The notes below the pieces were generated by a model. It saw only the letters and a program-made list of their open reading frames with translations, ran no database searches and was not told the origin of the DNA. The translations under genes and the position numbers were made by a program. From positions 930,001 through 994,000 of the forward strand of contig NZ_CP018171.1 of NCBI RefSeq assembly GCF_001889605.1: DNA of 64,000 bases, written 5' to 3'. How positions within the stretch are numbered: position 1 is the stretch's first letter; the number at the start of each line of letters is the position of its first letter. This document shows positions 52,792-61,105 of the stretch, one piece after another. This DNA is from Aquibium oceanicum (GTDB lineage Bacteria > Pseudomonadota > Alphaproteobacteria > Rhizobiales > Rhizobiaceae).

Positions 52792-54297
52792 ATGATCGGC
52801 GAACAAGGCCAGGACACGAACAGGCGGAGCTCTGCGGCGGCTGACTTCGGCGCTGTCGCGTGGCCGCGAAAGCTCTCCACCAAGCTTCTCGCCCTGACCA
52901 TCGTCTTCGTCCTGATCGCCGAAGTCCTGATCTTCATCCCCTCCATCGCGAATTTCCGCCTGCGCTGGCTGGAGGAAAGGCTGGCGACCGCGGCGGCGGC
53001 GAGCGTCGTCCTCGTCGACAGCGAGACCGGCGACCTTTCGCCGGGCGTCCGCAACGACGTCCTGATGGCGCTGGGCGCCAAGGCGATCGCGGTTCGCGAC
53101 GGCGGCATCTCGCGTCTCCTGGTGGTTTCCGACATGCCCCCGAAAGTGGACGAGCACATCGCGCCCGGCCAGACCGGTCCGATCGAGGCCATCGGAGGCG
53201 CGCTCGATACACTCGTTTCCGGCGGCGACCGCATCCTGCGCGTCTTCGGCGTCGTCGGCGACAGCGACATGGAGTTCGAACTGATCATCGCCGACACGCG
53301 GCTTCGCGCGGCGATGCTCACCTATGCGCGCAACGTCGCCATCCTGTCGCTGCTGATCTCGCTGATCACCGCCGCTCTCGTCTTCTTCGCCATTCACACC
53401 ATGCTGATCCGTCCGATCCGGGACCTGCGCCGGTCAATGGTGGCATTCGCCGAGGCACCCGACGATCCGGCCGGGATACTGCGGCCCTCCGGCCGGCGCG
53501 ACGAACTGGGCGTCGCCGAGGAAGGGCTGGCCGACATGCAGCGCCAGCTGCGCCATACGCTCGGCGAACAGAAGCACCTCGCCGATCTCGGCCTCGCCGT
53601 CTCCAAGATCAACCACGACATGCGCAACATCCTCGCTTCGGCGCAGCTGATGTCGGACCGGCTGCGCACGGTGAAGGATCCCGCCGTCCAGATGTTCGCG
53701 CCGAAGCTGGTGCGCGCCATCGACCGCGCCGTCGGCTACACCGAAAACGTGCTCGCCTATGGCCGCGCGCAGGAGCCGCCGCCCGCGCGGCGCATCGTGC
53801 GTCTGGCCATGCTGGTCGAGGAAGTGCACGGCATGCTCGGCATCCAGTCCGACAGCGGGATCGAGTTCGTCAACGCCGTCGACGCGGAGATGGAGGTGGA
53901 TGCCGACGCCGAGCAGCTCTTCCGGGTGCTGATCAACCTGTGCCGAAACGCCGTGCAGGCCATGTCGGGCGAGAAGGACGAGACGGTGGTCCGCCGGCTG
54001 ACGGTCTCGGCCGAGCGCGCGGGCAGCGTCAGCCGCATCCTCGTTGAGGACACCGGCCCCGGACTGCCCGCCAAGGCGCGCGAAAACCTGTTCGCGGCGT
54101 TTCGCGGCGCGGCGCGCAGCGGCGGCACCGGCCTTGGACTGGCCATCGCGCACGAACTCGTGCGGGCACATGGCGGCACGATCGAACTCCTCGAGAGCAT
54201 CGGCGGCCACACCGCCTTCGCCATCACCATTCCCGACCAGCCGGTGCAGATCGAACAAGCCCGCACCGCGCTGCGCCGACCCGCCTCCGCCGGCTGA
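52792..54297 (+). CDS. orphan sensor histidine kinase
   Basis: Membrane sensor of 501 residues. Two helices (LLALTIVFVLIAEVLIFIP near residue 35 and LSLLISLITAALVFFAIHTM near 195) flank a periplasmic sensor domain, followed by a HAMP-like linker (RPIRDLRRSMVAFA). The phospho-acceptor is His 275 in the unusual box KINHDMRNILA. The ATPase domain has LINLCRNAVQAM (N box), DTGPGLP (G1) and GGTGLGLAIA (G2). No response regulator gene is adjacent, so the partner lies elsewhere. Confidence 0.9.
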   Translation: MIGEQGQDTNRRSSAAADFGAVAWPRKLSTKLLALTIVFVLIAEVLIFIPSIANFRLRWLEERLATAAAASVVLVDSETGDLSPGVRNDVLMALGAKAIAVRDGGISRLLVVSDMPPKVDEHIAPGQTGPIEAIGGALDTLVSGGDRILRVFGVVGDSDMEFELIIADTRLRAAMLTYARNVAILSLLISLITAALVFFAIHTMLIRPIRDLRRSMVAFAEAPDDPAGILRPSGRRDELGVAEEGLADMQRQLRHTLGEQKHLADLGLAVSKINHDMRNILASAQLMSDRLRTVKDPAVQMFAPKLVRAIDRAVGYTENVLAYGRAQEPPPARRIVRLAMLVEEVHGMLGIQSDSGIEFVNAVDAEMEVDADAEQLFRVLINLCRNAVQAMSGEKDETVVRRLTVSAERAGSVSRILVEDTGPGLPAKARENLFAAFRGAARSGGTGLGLAIAHELVRAHGGTIELLESIGGHTAFAITIPDQPVQIEQARTALRRPASAG

Positions 54298-54500
54298 TCC
54301 CGAATCCGCCGCCGCGGCCTCTGTCCGCCCGACCGGATGGGCGCCCGTCGGCAGGCCTGGCGTCCTCCGATCCTGCGTTCGGGCGACCCGCAAGTTTTCT
54401 GCCTCCGCCGGCTTGCTTTTGGCCGCCGGCTTCATTAGGTAGCGGTTCTGTTCCGGGCGGCACATGCCGGCCGCGAACGCGCCGTCTAAAGACGGCCCGC

Positions 54501-54577
54501 GCGCCCGTAGCTCAGCTGGATAGAGCACCAGACTACGAATCTGGGGGTCAGAGGTTCGAATCCTTTCGGGCGCGCCA
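54501..54577 (+). tRNA. tRNA-Arg (anticodon ACG)
   Basis: The 77-base cloverleaf is complete: acceptor GCGCCCG/CGGGCGC with discriminator G and encoded CCA. The D arm is AGCTCAGCTGGATAGAGC-like, the anticodon stem CAGA/TCTG with loop CTACGAA, and the T loop TTCGAAT. The wobble A of ACG is presumably converted to inosine. Confidence 0.97.
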
Positions 54578-54638
54578 TTTCGCTTTCACCACCCAAATAG
54601 TCACCTAAAACCTCGCAAGGTAACGACAGTTTTGTCGT

Positions 54639-55073
54639 TCAAACTCCGCTTTTTCGATCATACCGCAGACGGTCGGCAAATGTGAGTTTCAACACCATGC
54701 GGCGATCCTCCAGACGCTATGAAAACCAGAGATTCCAAGGGCTTGAGAGAAAATCGATTGCCGTTCTAAGTGCATTCTCAAAACTGCTGGCGGGACGCGC
54801 TTCTTTCGTCATGCGCTCCTTCAAAACCATCTTTTCGGATTCCAGCCTGCGCCCGCGCTCTTCATAAGCGGCAATCACACTCGGCACGCTGGCATCGAGA
54901 ATGCGTTCAAGCAGCTTATCGACGCGCTCGATCTTTGCCAAATGGTCGCCCATAGCCTTCACTTGCGAATGCGCGTTCACGAGTTTCATATCCCGCGCGG
55001 CCTTGAACATCTTGCGCGCGAAAAGCGCATCGGTCGGTTGCACGGACTGGAGCAGGGTTTCGAACTCGCCCTA
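54639..55073 (-). pseudogene. remnant of a serine site-specific recombinase (C-terminal part)
   Basis: The frame reads EFETLLQSVQPTDALFARKM, then KAMGDHLAKIERVDKLLERI, VIAAYEERGRRLESEKMVL and SSPWNLW. This is the distal coiled-coil region of large serine recombinases. It lacks the catalytic N-terminal domain: a TAG at 55071-55073 precedes it and nothing recombinase-like lies further upstream. An in-frame TAG at 54717-54719 interrupts it just after NLWFS, and 25 further matching codons (RLEDRRMVLKLTFADRLRYD...) run to a TGA at 54639. It is a dead remnant of an integrated element beside tRNA-Arg. Confidence 0.75.
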
Positions 55074-55090
55074 TGACTGCGCCAAAAAAA

Positions 55091-55113
55091 TGAAATCTGT
55101 TGCATAGATTTCA
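55091..55113. promoter_or_regulatory. inverted repeat, candidate operator in front of the FAD oxidase gene
   Basis: TGAAATCT-N7-AGATTTCA is a perfect 8-bp inverted repeat 43 bases before the ATG at 55156. Its half-site TGAAATYT is shared with the repeat before the PotBC-type permease gene (56447-56471). The XRE-cupin regulator of the cluster (59382) is the likely binder; this is inference. Confidence 0.5.
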
Positions 55114-55155
55114 CGTTTGCATAGGCTTGGAGATCCGTCAGTCGGATCGAAGCGA

Positions 55156-56445
55156 ATGCACGTGCCTCCACCCTTTTCCTGTCCACCATGGTTCGCGGAC
55201 CGTTCGCCAGCATATGTGACGCATCCGATCGCCCCTGGCGAGGAGGTGGATTTGCTGGTGGTCGGCGGCGGCTTTCTCGGGCTTTCGACCGCGCTGCATG
55301 CACGGGAGGCTGGACTGAGTGTCAGGCTCGTCGAAGCGGCGCGGATCGGGTCGGGGGCATCCGGGCTGAATGGCGGACAGGTCATTCCCGGCCTGAAATA
55401 CGATCCCGAAACGCTTCTGTCGCAATTCGGCGACGAACTCGGCGAGACGCTGGTCCGCTTCGCGGCTGGAACGGCCGACGCGGTGTTCGACCTGATCGAC
55501 CGCCACGCGATGTCGGTGCCGCGTGGGCGCAGCGGCTGGATCCAGGCGGCGCATACCCGAACCGCCCTGGAAGCGCAGCGCGAGCGCAACCGGCAATGGT
55601 CCGCGCGCGGCGCAAGCGTCGCTTTGTTAGGCGAGCACGAAGTCGGGGAGATGACCGGTGCTTCCGGCTATCTCGGCGGCTGGCTCGATCGGCGCGCGGG
55701 TGTCGTCGACCCGCTGGCCCTGGTAATGGAACTGGCGCGCGTCGCGGGCGAGAACGGCACGCTGATTTGCGAGGACGACCCCGTCTCGTCGCTGCGGCAT
55801 ACCGGCGGCCTGTGGCACGCCACCACTCGGTCGGGTGCGGCCGTCGCGGCGAAAAAGGTGGTGGTGGCGACCAATGCCTATGCCGACGGCCTGGTCCCCG
55901 GTCTGCGCGAAAGCCTCGTGCCATTGCATTCCTTCCAGGTCGCGACGGCTCCGCTGCCGCCGGAACTCGATGCCGCCATCCTGCCGCACGGGCAGGCCGT
56001 CTCGGATTCGCGCCGCATCCTCGTCTACTACCGCAAGACCCCCGACGGCCGCCTCGCGATGGGCGGGCGCGGTAGACAGTCGCGGCCGCGGTCCGCGTCC
56101 GACTGGCGGCACATCGAGCGGGCCATGACGCGCGTCTTCCCGGCCCTGAAAGGGGTCAAGATCGATTACCGCTGGTACGGTCGCGTCGCGGTGACCCCGG
56201 ACCACCTGCCGCACATACACGAGCCGGAACCCGGACTGGTGACCGCCGCGGGCTGCCAGGGCCGCGGCGTCGGCCTGATGATTGCGCTCGGGAAACGGCT
56301 GGCCCGATATGCCGCCGAGGGCGATCGGCGGATCCTCCCACTCCCGATCCAGCCCATCCGGCCCATTCCCTTCCACGCAATGCGCCAGATCGGCGTCGCC
56401 GGGGCGATCGCGTGGTACCGCCTGCTGGACGGGCTGGAACGATAA
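55156..56445 (+). CDS. FAD-dependent amine oxidoreductase (DAO family; gamma-glutamylputrescine-oxidase-like)
   Basis: A 429-residue flavoprotein that oxidises a secondary or primary amine to an imine/aldehyde. The FAD-binding start DLLVVGGGFLGLSTALHAREAG is followed by EAARIGSGASGLNGGQVIPG and, near the end, GLVTAAGCQGRGVGLMIALG, matching the PuuB/OrdL group. The N-terminus with PPWFADRSPAYV is also typical. The ATG at 55156 has a weak ribosome site. The polyamine-type importer, regulator and aldehyde dehydrogenase downstream support amine catabolism. Confidence 0.9.
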   Translation: MHVPPPFSCPPWFADRSPAYVTHPIAPGEEVDLLVVGGGFLGLSTALHAREAGLSVRLVEAARIGSGASGLNGGQVIPGLKYDPETLLSQFGDELGETLVRFAAGTADAVFDLIDRHAMSVPRGRSGWIQAAHTRTALEAQRERNRQWSARGASVALLGEHEVGEMTGASGYLGGWLDRRAGVVDPLALVMELARVAGENGTLICEDDPVSSLRHTGGLWHATTRSGAAVAAKKVVVATNAYADGLVPGLRESLVPLHSFQVATAPLPPELDAAILPHGQAVSDSRRILVYYRKTPDGRLAMGGRGRQSRPRSASDWRHIERAMTRVFPALKGVKIDYRWYGRVAVTPDHLPHIHEPEPGLVTAAGCQGRGVGLMIALGKRLARYAAEGDRRILPLPIQPIRPIPFHAMRQIGVAGAIAWYRLLDGLER

Positions 56446-56446
56446 T

Positions 56447-56487
56447 CTGAAATTTCCTTTGACAATTTCAGGAATCTGAAAAACTAT
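56447..56487 (+). promoter_or_regulatory. promoter of the amine-importer operon with overlapping operator-like repeat
   Basis: CTGAAATT-N9-AATTTCAG (56447-56471) is a perfect 8-bp inverted repeat, followed by a third half-site TCTGAAA. TTGACA at 56459-56464 and AACTAT at 56482-56487, 17 bases apart, form a good sigma-70-type promoter inside and after the repeat. A repressor bound here would occlude the -35 box. Confidence 0.6.
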
Positions 56488-56522
56488 GCCCAGGTGATAT
56501 CTTCCCTTTGGGGGCGGGTTGC

Positions 56523-57401
56523 ATGAGGGCAGGCGCGGAGACGGGACGGAACGGGAGCGCCTGGCGCTTCTCGGTCGTCATGTCCGCTCCCGGCGCCGCC
56601 GTCACCTTCGTCCTGATCCTCTTCGCCCTCGCGCTGGTGCTGTTCCTTTCGCTCAGGGGCAATGACGGATCGCTGCTCGGGAACGGGTTCACGACCGGCA
56701 ACTACGCCACGATCCTGTCCGACGATCTCTATGGCATGGTGATGCTGCGGTCCCTGGCAATCTCCGGCGCGGTCACGCTCGCCACCCTGGCCGCGGCCTA
56801 TCCGGTCGCGTATTTCCTCGCCTTTCGGGCGGGCCGCTGGCGGGGGCTGATCCTGTTCCTGGTGACCCTGCCCTTCTGGACCAGCTACCTCTTGCGCGTC
56901 TTCGCCTGGAAGATCGTGCTCGCCTACAACGGCGTGCTGAACTCCGCCCTCCTGTCGCTCGGCGTGCTCTCGGAGCCGTCGCTGCTCTTCCTCAACACGC
57001 CCTACGCGGTGGTCGTGACGCTGGCGCACGCCTACGCGCCTTTCGCGATCCTGCCGATCTTCGTGGCGTTGCAGACCATTCCCGGCTCGCTGCTCGAGGC
57101 GGCATCCGATCTTGGCGCCCGTCCCGCCCGAACGGTCCTGCGCGTCGTCCTTCCGATTTCCATGCCGGGCGTCCTGGCCGCGGCGCTGGTGGTCTTCGTG
57201 CCGACCGTCGGGGACTACGTGACGCCGTCTCTGGTTGGCGGCCCCTCGAGCACCATGATCGGTTCGCTGATCCAGGCGCAGTTTGGAAAGGCAAACGACT
57301 GGCCGTTCGGCGCGGCGCTCTCGGTCTCGGTGATGCTCGTCATCCTGGCGACGGTGGCGATCGTGCGCCTGGCCGACCGCCGGTTCGGGAGCCGCTCGTG
57401 A
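56523..57401 (+). CDS. polyamine-type ABC transporter permease (PotB-like)
   Basis: Inner-membrane permease of about 292 residues with six helices. LVTLPFWTSYLLRVFAWK and the EAA loop EAASDLGARPARTVLRVVLP are standard for spermidine/putrescine-type permeases, as is VPTVGDYVTPSLVGG. The ATG at 56523 follows GGGGGCGGG. The stop overlaps the next permease start (GTGA). It forms the channel with the gene product at 57398-58213. Confidence 0.92.
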   Translation: MRAGAETGRNGSAWRFSVVMSAPGAAVTFVLILFALALVLFLSLRGNDGSLLGNGFTTGNYATILSDDLYGMVMLRSLAISGAVTLATLAAAYPVAYFLAFRAGRWRGLILFLVTLPFWTSYLLRVFAWKIVLAYNGVLNSALLSLGVLSEPSLLFLNTPYAVVVTLAHAYAPFAILPIFVALQTIPGSLLEAASDLGARPARTVLRVVLPISMPGVLAAALVVFVPTVGDYVTPSLVGGPSSTMIGSLIQAQFGKANDWPFGAALSVSVMLVILATVAIVRLADRRFGSRS

Positions 57402-58213
57402 CCGCCGCGGCATCACCGAGCGAGGACAGGGGCCACCTGCTCGGCTTCTACGTCGTCGCGTACATCGTCTTCTTGTATCTGCCGGTGGCGCTGATCCCGA
57501 TCTTCTCGTTCAACGATTCCATCCAGGCGGCATTCCCGCTGAAGGGTTTCACGCTGCAGTGGTACGCGTCTCTGGCCGGCAATGCGGCGATCGCCGGTGC
57601 GCTGGTCAACAGCCTCGTCATCGCCCTCGTCGCCGCATCCGTCGCCACGCTGTGCGGCGTCACAGTGGCGTATCTCGACGTGCACGGGCAGACGCGGTTC
57701 TCCGCGCTCGTCTCGGGTCTCTCGCGCCTGCCGATCCTCATCCCGGGGGTGATCGTGGGCATCGCGCTCCTGATCCTCGTCAACCTGATCGGCCTCGGGC
57801 CGTCGCGCACCGCCATCGTCATGGGTCACGTTCTGGTCTGCCTGCCGACGACGGTCGTCATCATGCGCGGCCGCTTCGCGGCCATCCCGAAGACCATCGC
57901 CGAGGCGGCTTCCGATCTCGGCGCGCGCGAGTTCCTCGTCTTCCGCAAGGCGGTCCTGCCGCTCGCCTGGCCGGCCGTCGGCTCAGCCTTCACCCTGGCT
58001 TTCCTCACCTCCTTCGATGAGTTCATCGTCGCCTTTTTCCTGGCCGGGACCGAGCCGACCCTGCCGCTCTACATCTGGAGCCAGCTGCGCTTTCCGAAAT
58101 CGCTTCCCGTCGTCATGGCGCTCGGCACGCTGATCCTCGCCGTATCGGTCGTCCTCGTGACGGTCGCCGAGCTCCTGCGTCGCCGGCAGCCGCGAATGGC
58201 GGCCGGCAGATGA
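57398..58213 (+). CDS. polyamine-type ABC transporter permease (PotC-like)
   Basis: Second permease subunit, 271 residues, six helices. It contains LPVALIPIFSFNDS near the start, LPILIPGVIVGIALL, the EAA loop EAASDLGAREFLVFRKAVLP and TSFDEFIVAFFL, matching PotC/PotI proteins. It starts at a GTG overlapping the PotB-like stop. Binding-protein and ATPase genes follow in the same operon. Confidence 0.92.
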   Translation: MTAAASPSEDRGHLLGFYVVAYIVFLYLPVALIPIFSFNDSIQAAFPLKGFTLQWYASLAGNAAIAGALVNSLVIALVAASVATLCGVTVAYLDVHGQTRFSALVSGLSRLPILIPGVIVGIALLILVNLIGLGPSRTAIVMGHVLVCLPTTVVIMRGRFAAIPKTIAEAASDLGAREFLVFRKAVLPLAWPAVGSAFTLAFLTSFDEFIVAFFLAGTEPTLPLYIWSQLRFPKSLPVVMALGTLILAVSVVLVTVAELLRRRQPRMAAGR

Positions 58214-58268
58214 GATCGCATCCCGCAGACCCAGCAGAACGATCCAGCAAACGAAGAGGAGAACGAAC

Positions 58269-59330
58269 GTGACACAGACGAAGAAACTGATCGCCTCCGG
58301 CGTCGCCGTCCTGGCGATGGCCACCGCCTTCCTGCCCGGCCCGGCCATGGCCCAGGACAAGCTGCAATACTTCACCTGGTCCGGCTACGAATTGCCGGAG
58401 TTCAACCAGAGCTTCCTCGCGGCCCACCCCGACGGCATGGAAGCGACCATGTTCGGCGACGACGACGACGCCTTCACCAAAGTCAAGGCCGGCTTTCGTC
58501 CCGACGTGGCGCATCCGTGCTACGACAAGATCGCGCGGTGGAACAAGGAAGGCCTGCTGCAACCGATCGACACTTCCCGCATCGAGAATTGGGACGACAT
58601 CTTCCCGGTCTTCCGCGACCTGCCGGACCTCCAGGCGGGAGACGGCAAGGTCTGGATGGTTCCCTGGGACTGGGGCAACACCTCCGTCCTCTACCGGACC
58701 GACCTGATCGAGAACCCGGAACAGAGCTGGTCGCTGCTGTGGGACAAGCAGTATGCCGGCCGCATGGCGACCATCGACGCGGTGCACGACACGCCGCTCG
58801 TCGCGGCGATCCTCGCCGGCGTCAACCCGTTCGACATGACCGCCGACGAGATGGAGAAGGTCGCCGACAAGCTGCGCGAGCAGCGCCCGCTGCTGTCGAG
58901 CTACACGACCGACATGACCTCGGTCGAGCAATCGCTGGCGAGTGGCGAACTGGTCGCGGCCATGACCTGGAATGCCTCCGCGGTCGCCCTGAAGAAGCAG
59001 GGGGTGGCGGTCGAGTTCATGAAGCCGAAGGAAGGCATGCTCACCTGGGCCTGTGGCTATGTCCTGCTCAAGGATGCCAAGAACGTCGATCTCGCCTACG
59101 ACTTCATCAACAGCCGCCTGGAGGCCGCCTCGGGCAAGTACCTGATCGAGGCCTACGGCTACGGCAGTTCGACCAAGACCGCGTTCGACGAGGTGTCGGC
59201 CGAGACGCTGACGGACCTGCAGCTGCCCGCCGATCCGCAGATCATGCTGAAGGAGACGGTGTTTACCGGACCGATGAAGCAGAACGACGACCTTGCGAAA
59301 ATGTTCGAAAAGGTGAAGGCCGGCGGCTAA
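58269..59330 (+). CDS. polyamine-type ABC transporter substrate-binding protein (PotD/PotF-like)
   Basis: Periplasmic binding protein, 353 residues. GTG start after AAGAGGAG; the signal peptide is MTQTKKLIASGVAVLAMATA with cleavage at AMAQD. The mature part has LQYFTWSGYELPEF, FRPDVAHPCYDKIARW, VWMVPWDWGNTSVLYRTD and AMTWNASAVALKKQG, typical of spermidine/putrescine-binding proteins. The ligand is probably a polyamine or related amine that the FAD oxidase and aldehyde dehydrogenase then degrade. Confidence 0.9.
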   Translation: MTQTKKLIASGVAVLAMATAFLPGPAMAQDKLQYFTWSGYELPEFNQSFLAAHPDGMEATMFGDDDDAFTKVKAGFRPDVAHPCYDKIARWNKEGLLQPIDTSRIENWDDIFPVFRDLPDLQAGDGKVWMVPWDWGNTSVLYRTDLIENPEQSWSLLWDKQYAGRMATIDAVHDTPLVAAILAGVNPFDMTADEMEKVADKLREQRPLLSSYTTDMTSVEQSLASGELVAAMTWNASAVALKKQGVAVEFMKPKEGMLTWACGYVLLKDAKNVDLAYDFINSRLEAASGKYLIEAYGYGSSTKTAFDEVSAETLTDLQLPADPQIMLKETVFTGPMKQNDDLAKMFEKVKAGG

Positions 59331-59381
59331 ATTGAGCCGGGCGCCGTTCTTGAGACGGCGCCCCGTCCTTCGGAGGAGAAA

Positions 59382-60011
59382 ATGAACGACATGGCGGGCG
59401 AAGTCGAGGCAGATCGGGCACGGACGCCGAGCGACCTGTCGAAGGCCGACATCATGGTTGGGCGGCGGGTGCGCGCGCTGAGGTTCGAGAGCGGCCTCTC
59501 GCTTGCCGAACTCGCCGCGCGGACGGGCATTTCGATCGGCGCGCTCAGCCAGATCGAGCGCGGCATGTCCTCGCTGCGCGTCAAGGTGATCTGGCCGCTC
59601 GCCGCCGCGCTGAACGTCGAGCCATCGGCGCTGATTTCGGAGGGCAACGACGCGGCCAGCGACATCTATTGCGTGCGCGCGGCGAGCCGTCGCGACCTGC
59701 CGGTCCATTCGGAAGGCATCCGCAAGCAGCTGCTTTCGCCTCCGGGCGCGACGCTGACGGGCATGACCGTCGAGGTGGAACCCGGCGGCGGCACGGCGGA
59801 AGCCTATGCCCATTCGGGCCACGAGTTCGGCCTCGTCATGAGCGGCACCGTGGAACTCGTCGTCGACGAGACGACCTACATCCTTCGGCAGGGCGACAGT
59901 TTCGCGTTCAAGAGCACGCTCCTGCATTCCTTTCGCAATCCCGGAACGGAACGGTGCGTCGTGCTGTGGGTCAATACAATAAAGCCATCCGAGGTGCGCG
60001 ATGGGAGCTGA
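59382..60011 (+). CDS. XRE-family regulator with C-terminal cupin domain (PuuR-like)
   Basis: A 209-residue regulator. The helix-turn-helix is GRRVRALRFESGLSLAELA with TGISIGALSQIERG; the cupin_2 domain is at residues about 125-195 (GHEFGLVMSGTVELVVDETTYILRQGDSFAFKSTLLHSFRN, quoted in part). PuuR of Escherichia coli, which represses putrescine catabolism, has the same layout. It lies inside the operon, and its stop overlaps the ATPase start by 11 bases. The TGAAATYT repeats at 55091 and 56447 are its probable sites. Confidence 0.9.
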   Translation: MNDMAGEVEADRARTPSDLSKADIMVGRRVRALRFESGLSLAELAARTGISIGALSQIERGMSSLRVKVIWPLAAALNVEPSALISEGNDAASDIYCVRAASRRDLPVHSEGIRKQLLSPPGATLTGMTVEVEPGGGTAEAYAHSGHEFGLVMSGTVELVVDETTYILRQGDSFAFKSTLLHSFRNPGTERCVVLWVNTIKPSEVRDGS

Positions 60012-61074
60012 TGCGCTCCTGCGCCTGAAGGGTGTCAGCAAGACATTCGCCAATGGCGGCGTCGGTCTCGCCGGCATCGACCTCGACATCGCCGAGGGCG
60101 AGTTCCTCACCCTTCTGGGCCCTTCCGGCTGCGGCAAGACGACGACGTTGCGGGTGATCGCCGGCTTCGAGAGCCCGACGGCCGGACAGATCCGGCTCGG
60201 GGATCGCGACATCACGCGCCTTCGGCCGTACGATCGCCCGGTCAACACGGTCTTTCAGGACTACGCGATCTTCCCGCACATGGACGTGTCGGAGAACGTC
60301 GGTTTCGGCCTCGCCGTCCGCGGGATGCCCGCCGCGGAACAAAGACAGCGGATCGCCACCGCGCTCGATCTCGTCGGCCTCGCCGACAAGGCACGGTCGC
60401 GGGTTCAGGCGCTGTCGGGCGGCCAGCGCCAGCGCGTGGCGCTCGCACGGGCGATCGTCTGCGAACCCAGGGTGCTGTTGCTCGACGAGCCGCTTTCCGC
60501 ACTCGACGCCCATCTGCGCGAACACATGCAGGTGGAGTTGAAGAGCCTGCAGTCGAGGCTCGGCACCACCTTCGTCATGGTCACGCACGACCAGACCGAG
60601 GCGCTTTCCATTTCTGACCGCATCGTCGTCATGAACCAGGCCCGCATCGAGCAGGCGGCCACCCCCGCCGAACTCTACGACAATCCCGCAACCCGCTTCG
60701 TCGCGAGCTTCATCGGCACGATGAACCTGCTGCCGGCCACGCCGCGGGGCAGGACCGGCACGATGACGGCGTTCGACGCATCGGGACTTGCCGTGGAAGC
60801 CGCGCTCGCCGGGGCGGCGCCATCGCCGGTTACCGTCGGCATACGGCCGGAGGATCTGGTCATCGAAGCCGAAGGCGCCCCGCCGTCCGTTCCCGCGACG
60901 ATCACCGGCATCGTCTTCCATGGCAGGAGCCTGAGGATCCATGCCGACCTTGCCAGCCGCCAGGAAGTGGTGCTCGACGTGCCGCGCCGCGACGGCGGCT
61001 TGCATCTGGGCATCGGCGAGCGCATCCACGTGCGGCTGCGGTCGGGCGCCAGAGTCAGTCTCCTGCCGGCGTGA
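60001..61074 (+). CDS. polyamine-type ABC transporter ATP-binding protein (PotA-like)
   Basis: ATPase subunit of 357 residues. Walker A is GPSGCGKTT, Q-loop FQDYAIFPHM, signature LSGGQRQRVALARA, Walker B VLLLDEPLSALD and the switch VTHDQTEAL. A C-terminal TOBE domain (VTVGIRPEDLVIEAEG) is typical of PotA/FbpC ATPases. It starts inside the last codons of the XRE-cupin gene, implying coupled expression of regulator and transporter. Confidence 0.93.
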   Translation: MGADALLRLKGVSKTFANGGVGLAGIDLDIAEGEFLTLLGPSGCGKTTTLRVIAGFESPTAGQIRLGDRDITRLRPYDRPVNTVFQDYAIFPHMDVSENVGFGLAVRGMPAAEQRQRIATALDLVGLADKARSRVQALSGGQRQRVALARAIVCEPRVLLLDEPLSALDAHLREHMQVELKSLQSRLGTTFVMVTHDQTEALSISDRIVVMNQARIEQAATPAELYDNPATRFVASFIGTMNLLPATPRGRTGTMTAFDASGLAVEAALAGAAPSPVTVGIRPEDLVIEAEGAPPSVPATITGIVFHGRSLRIHADLASRQEVVLDVPRRDGGLHLGIGERIHVRLRSGARVSLLPA

Positions 61075-61105
61075 CCGGCATCCAGTCCTCCAAGGGGGTA
61101 GCACC

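Noticed and set aside
54501-55113. att duplication of the tRNA-Arg 3' end
   Set aside because: No second copy of the T-arm/acceptor sequence was found nearby; only a short TTCGAA-like similarity near 55060, too short to count.
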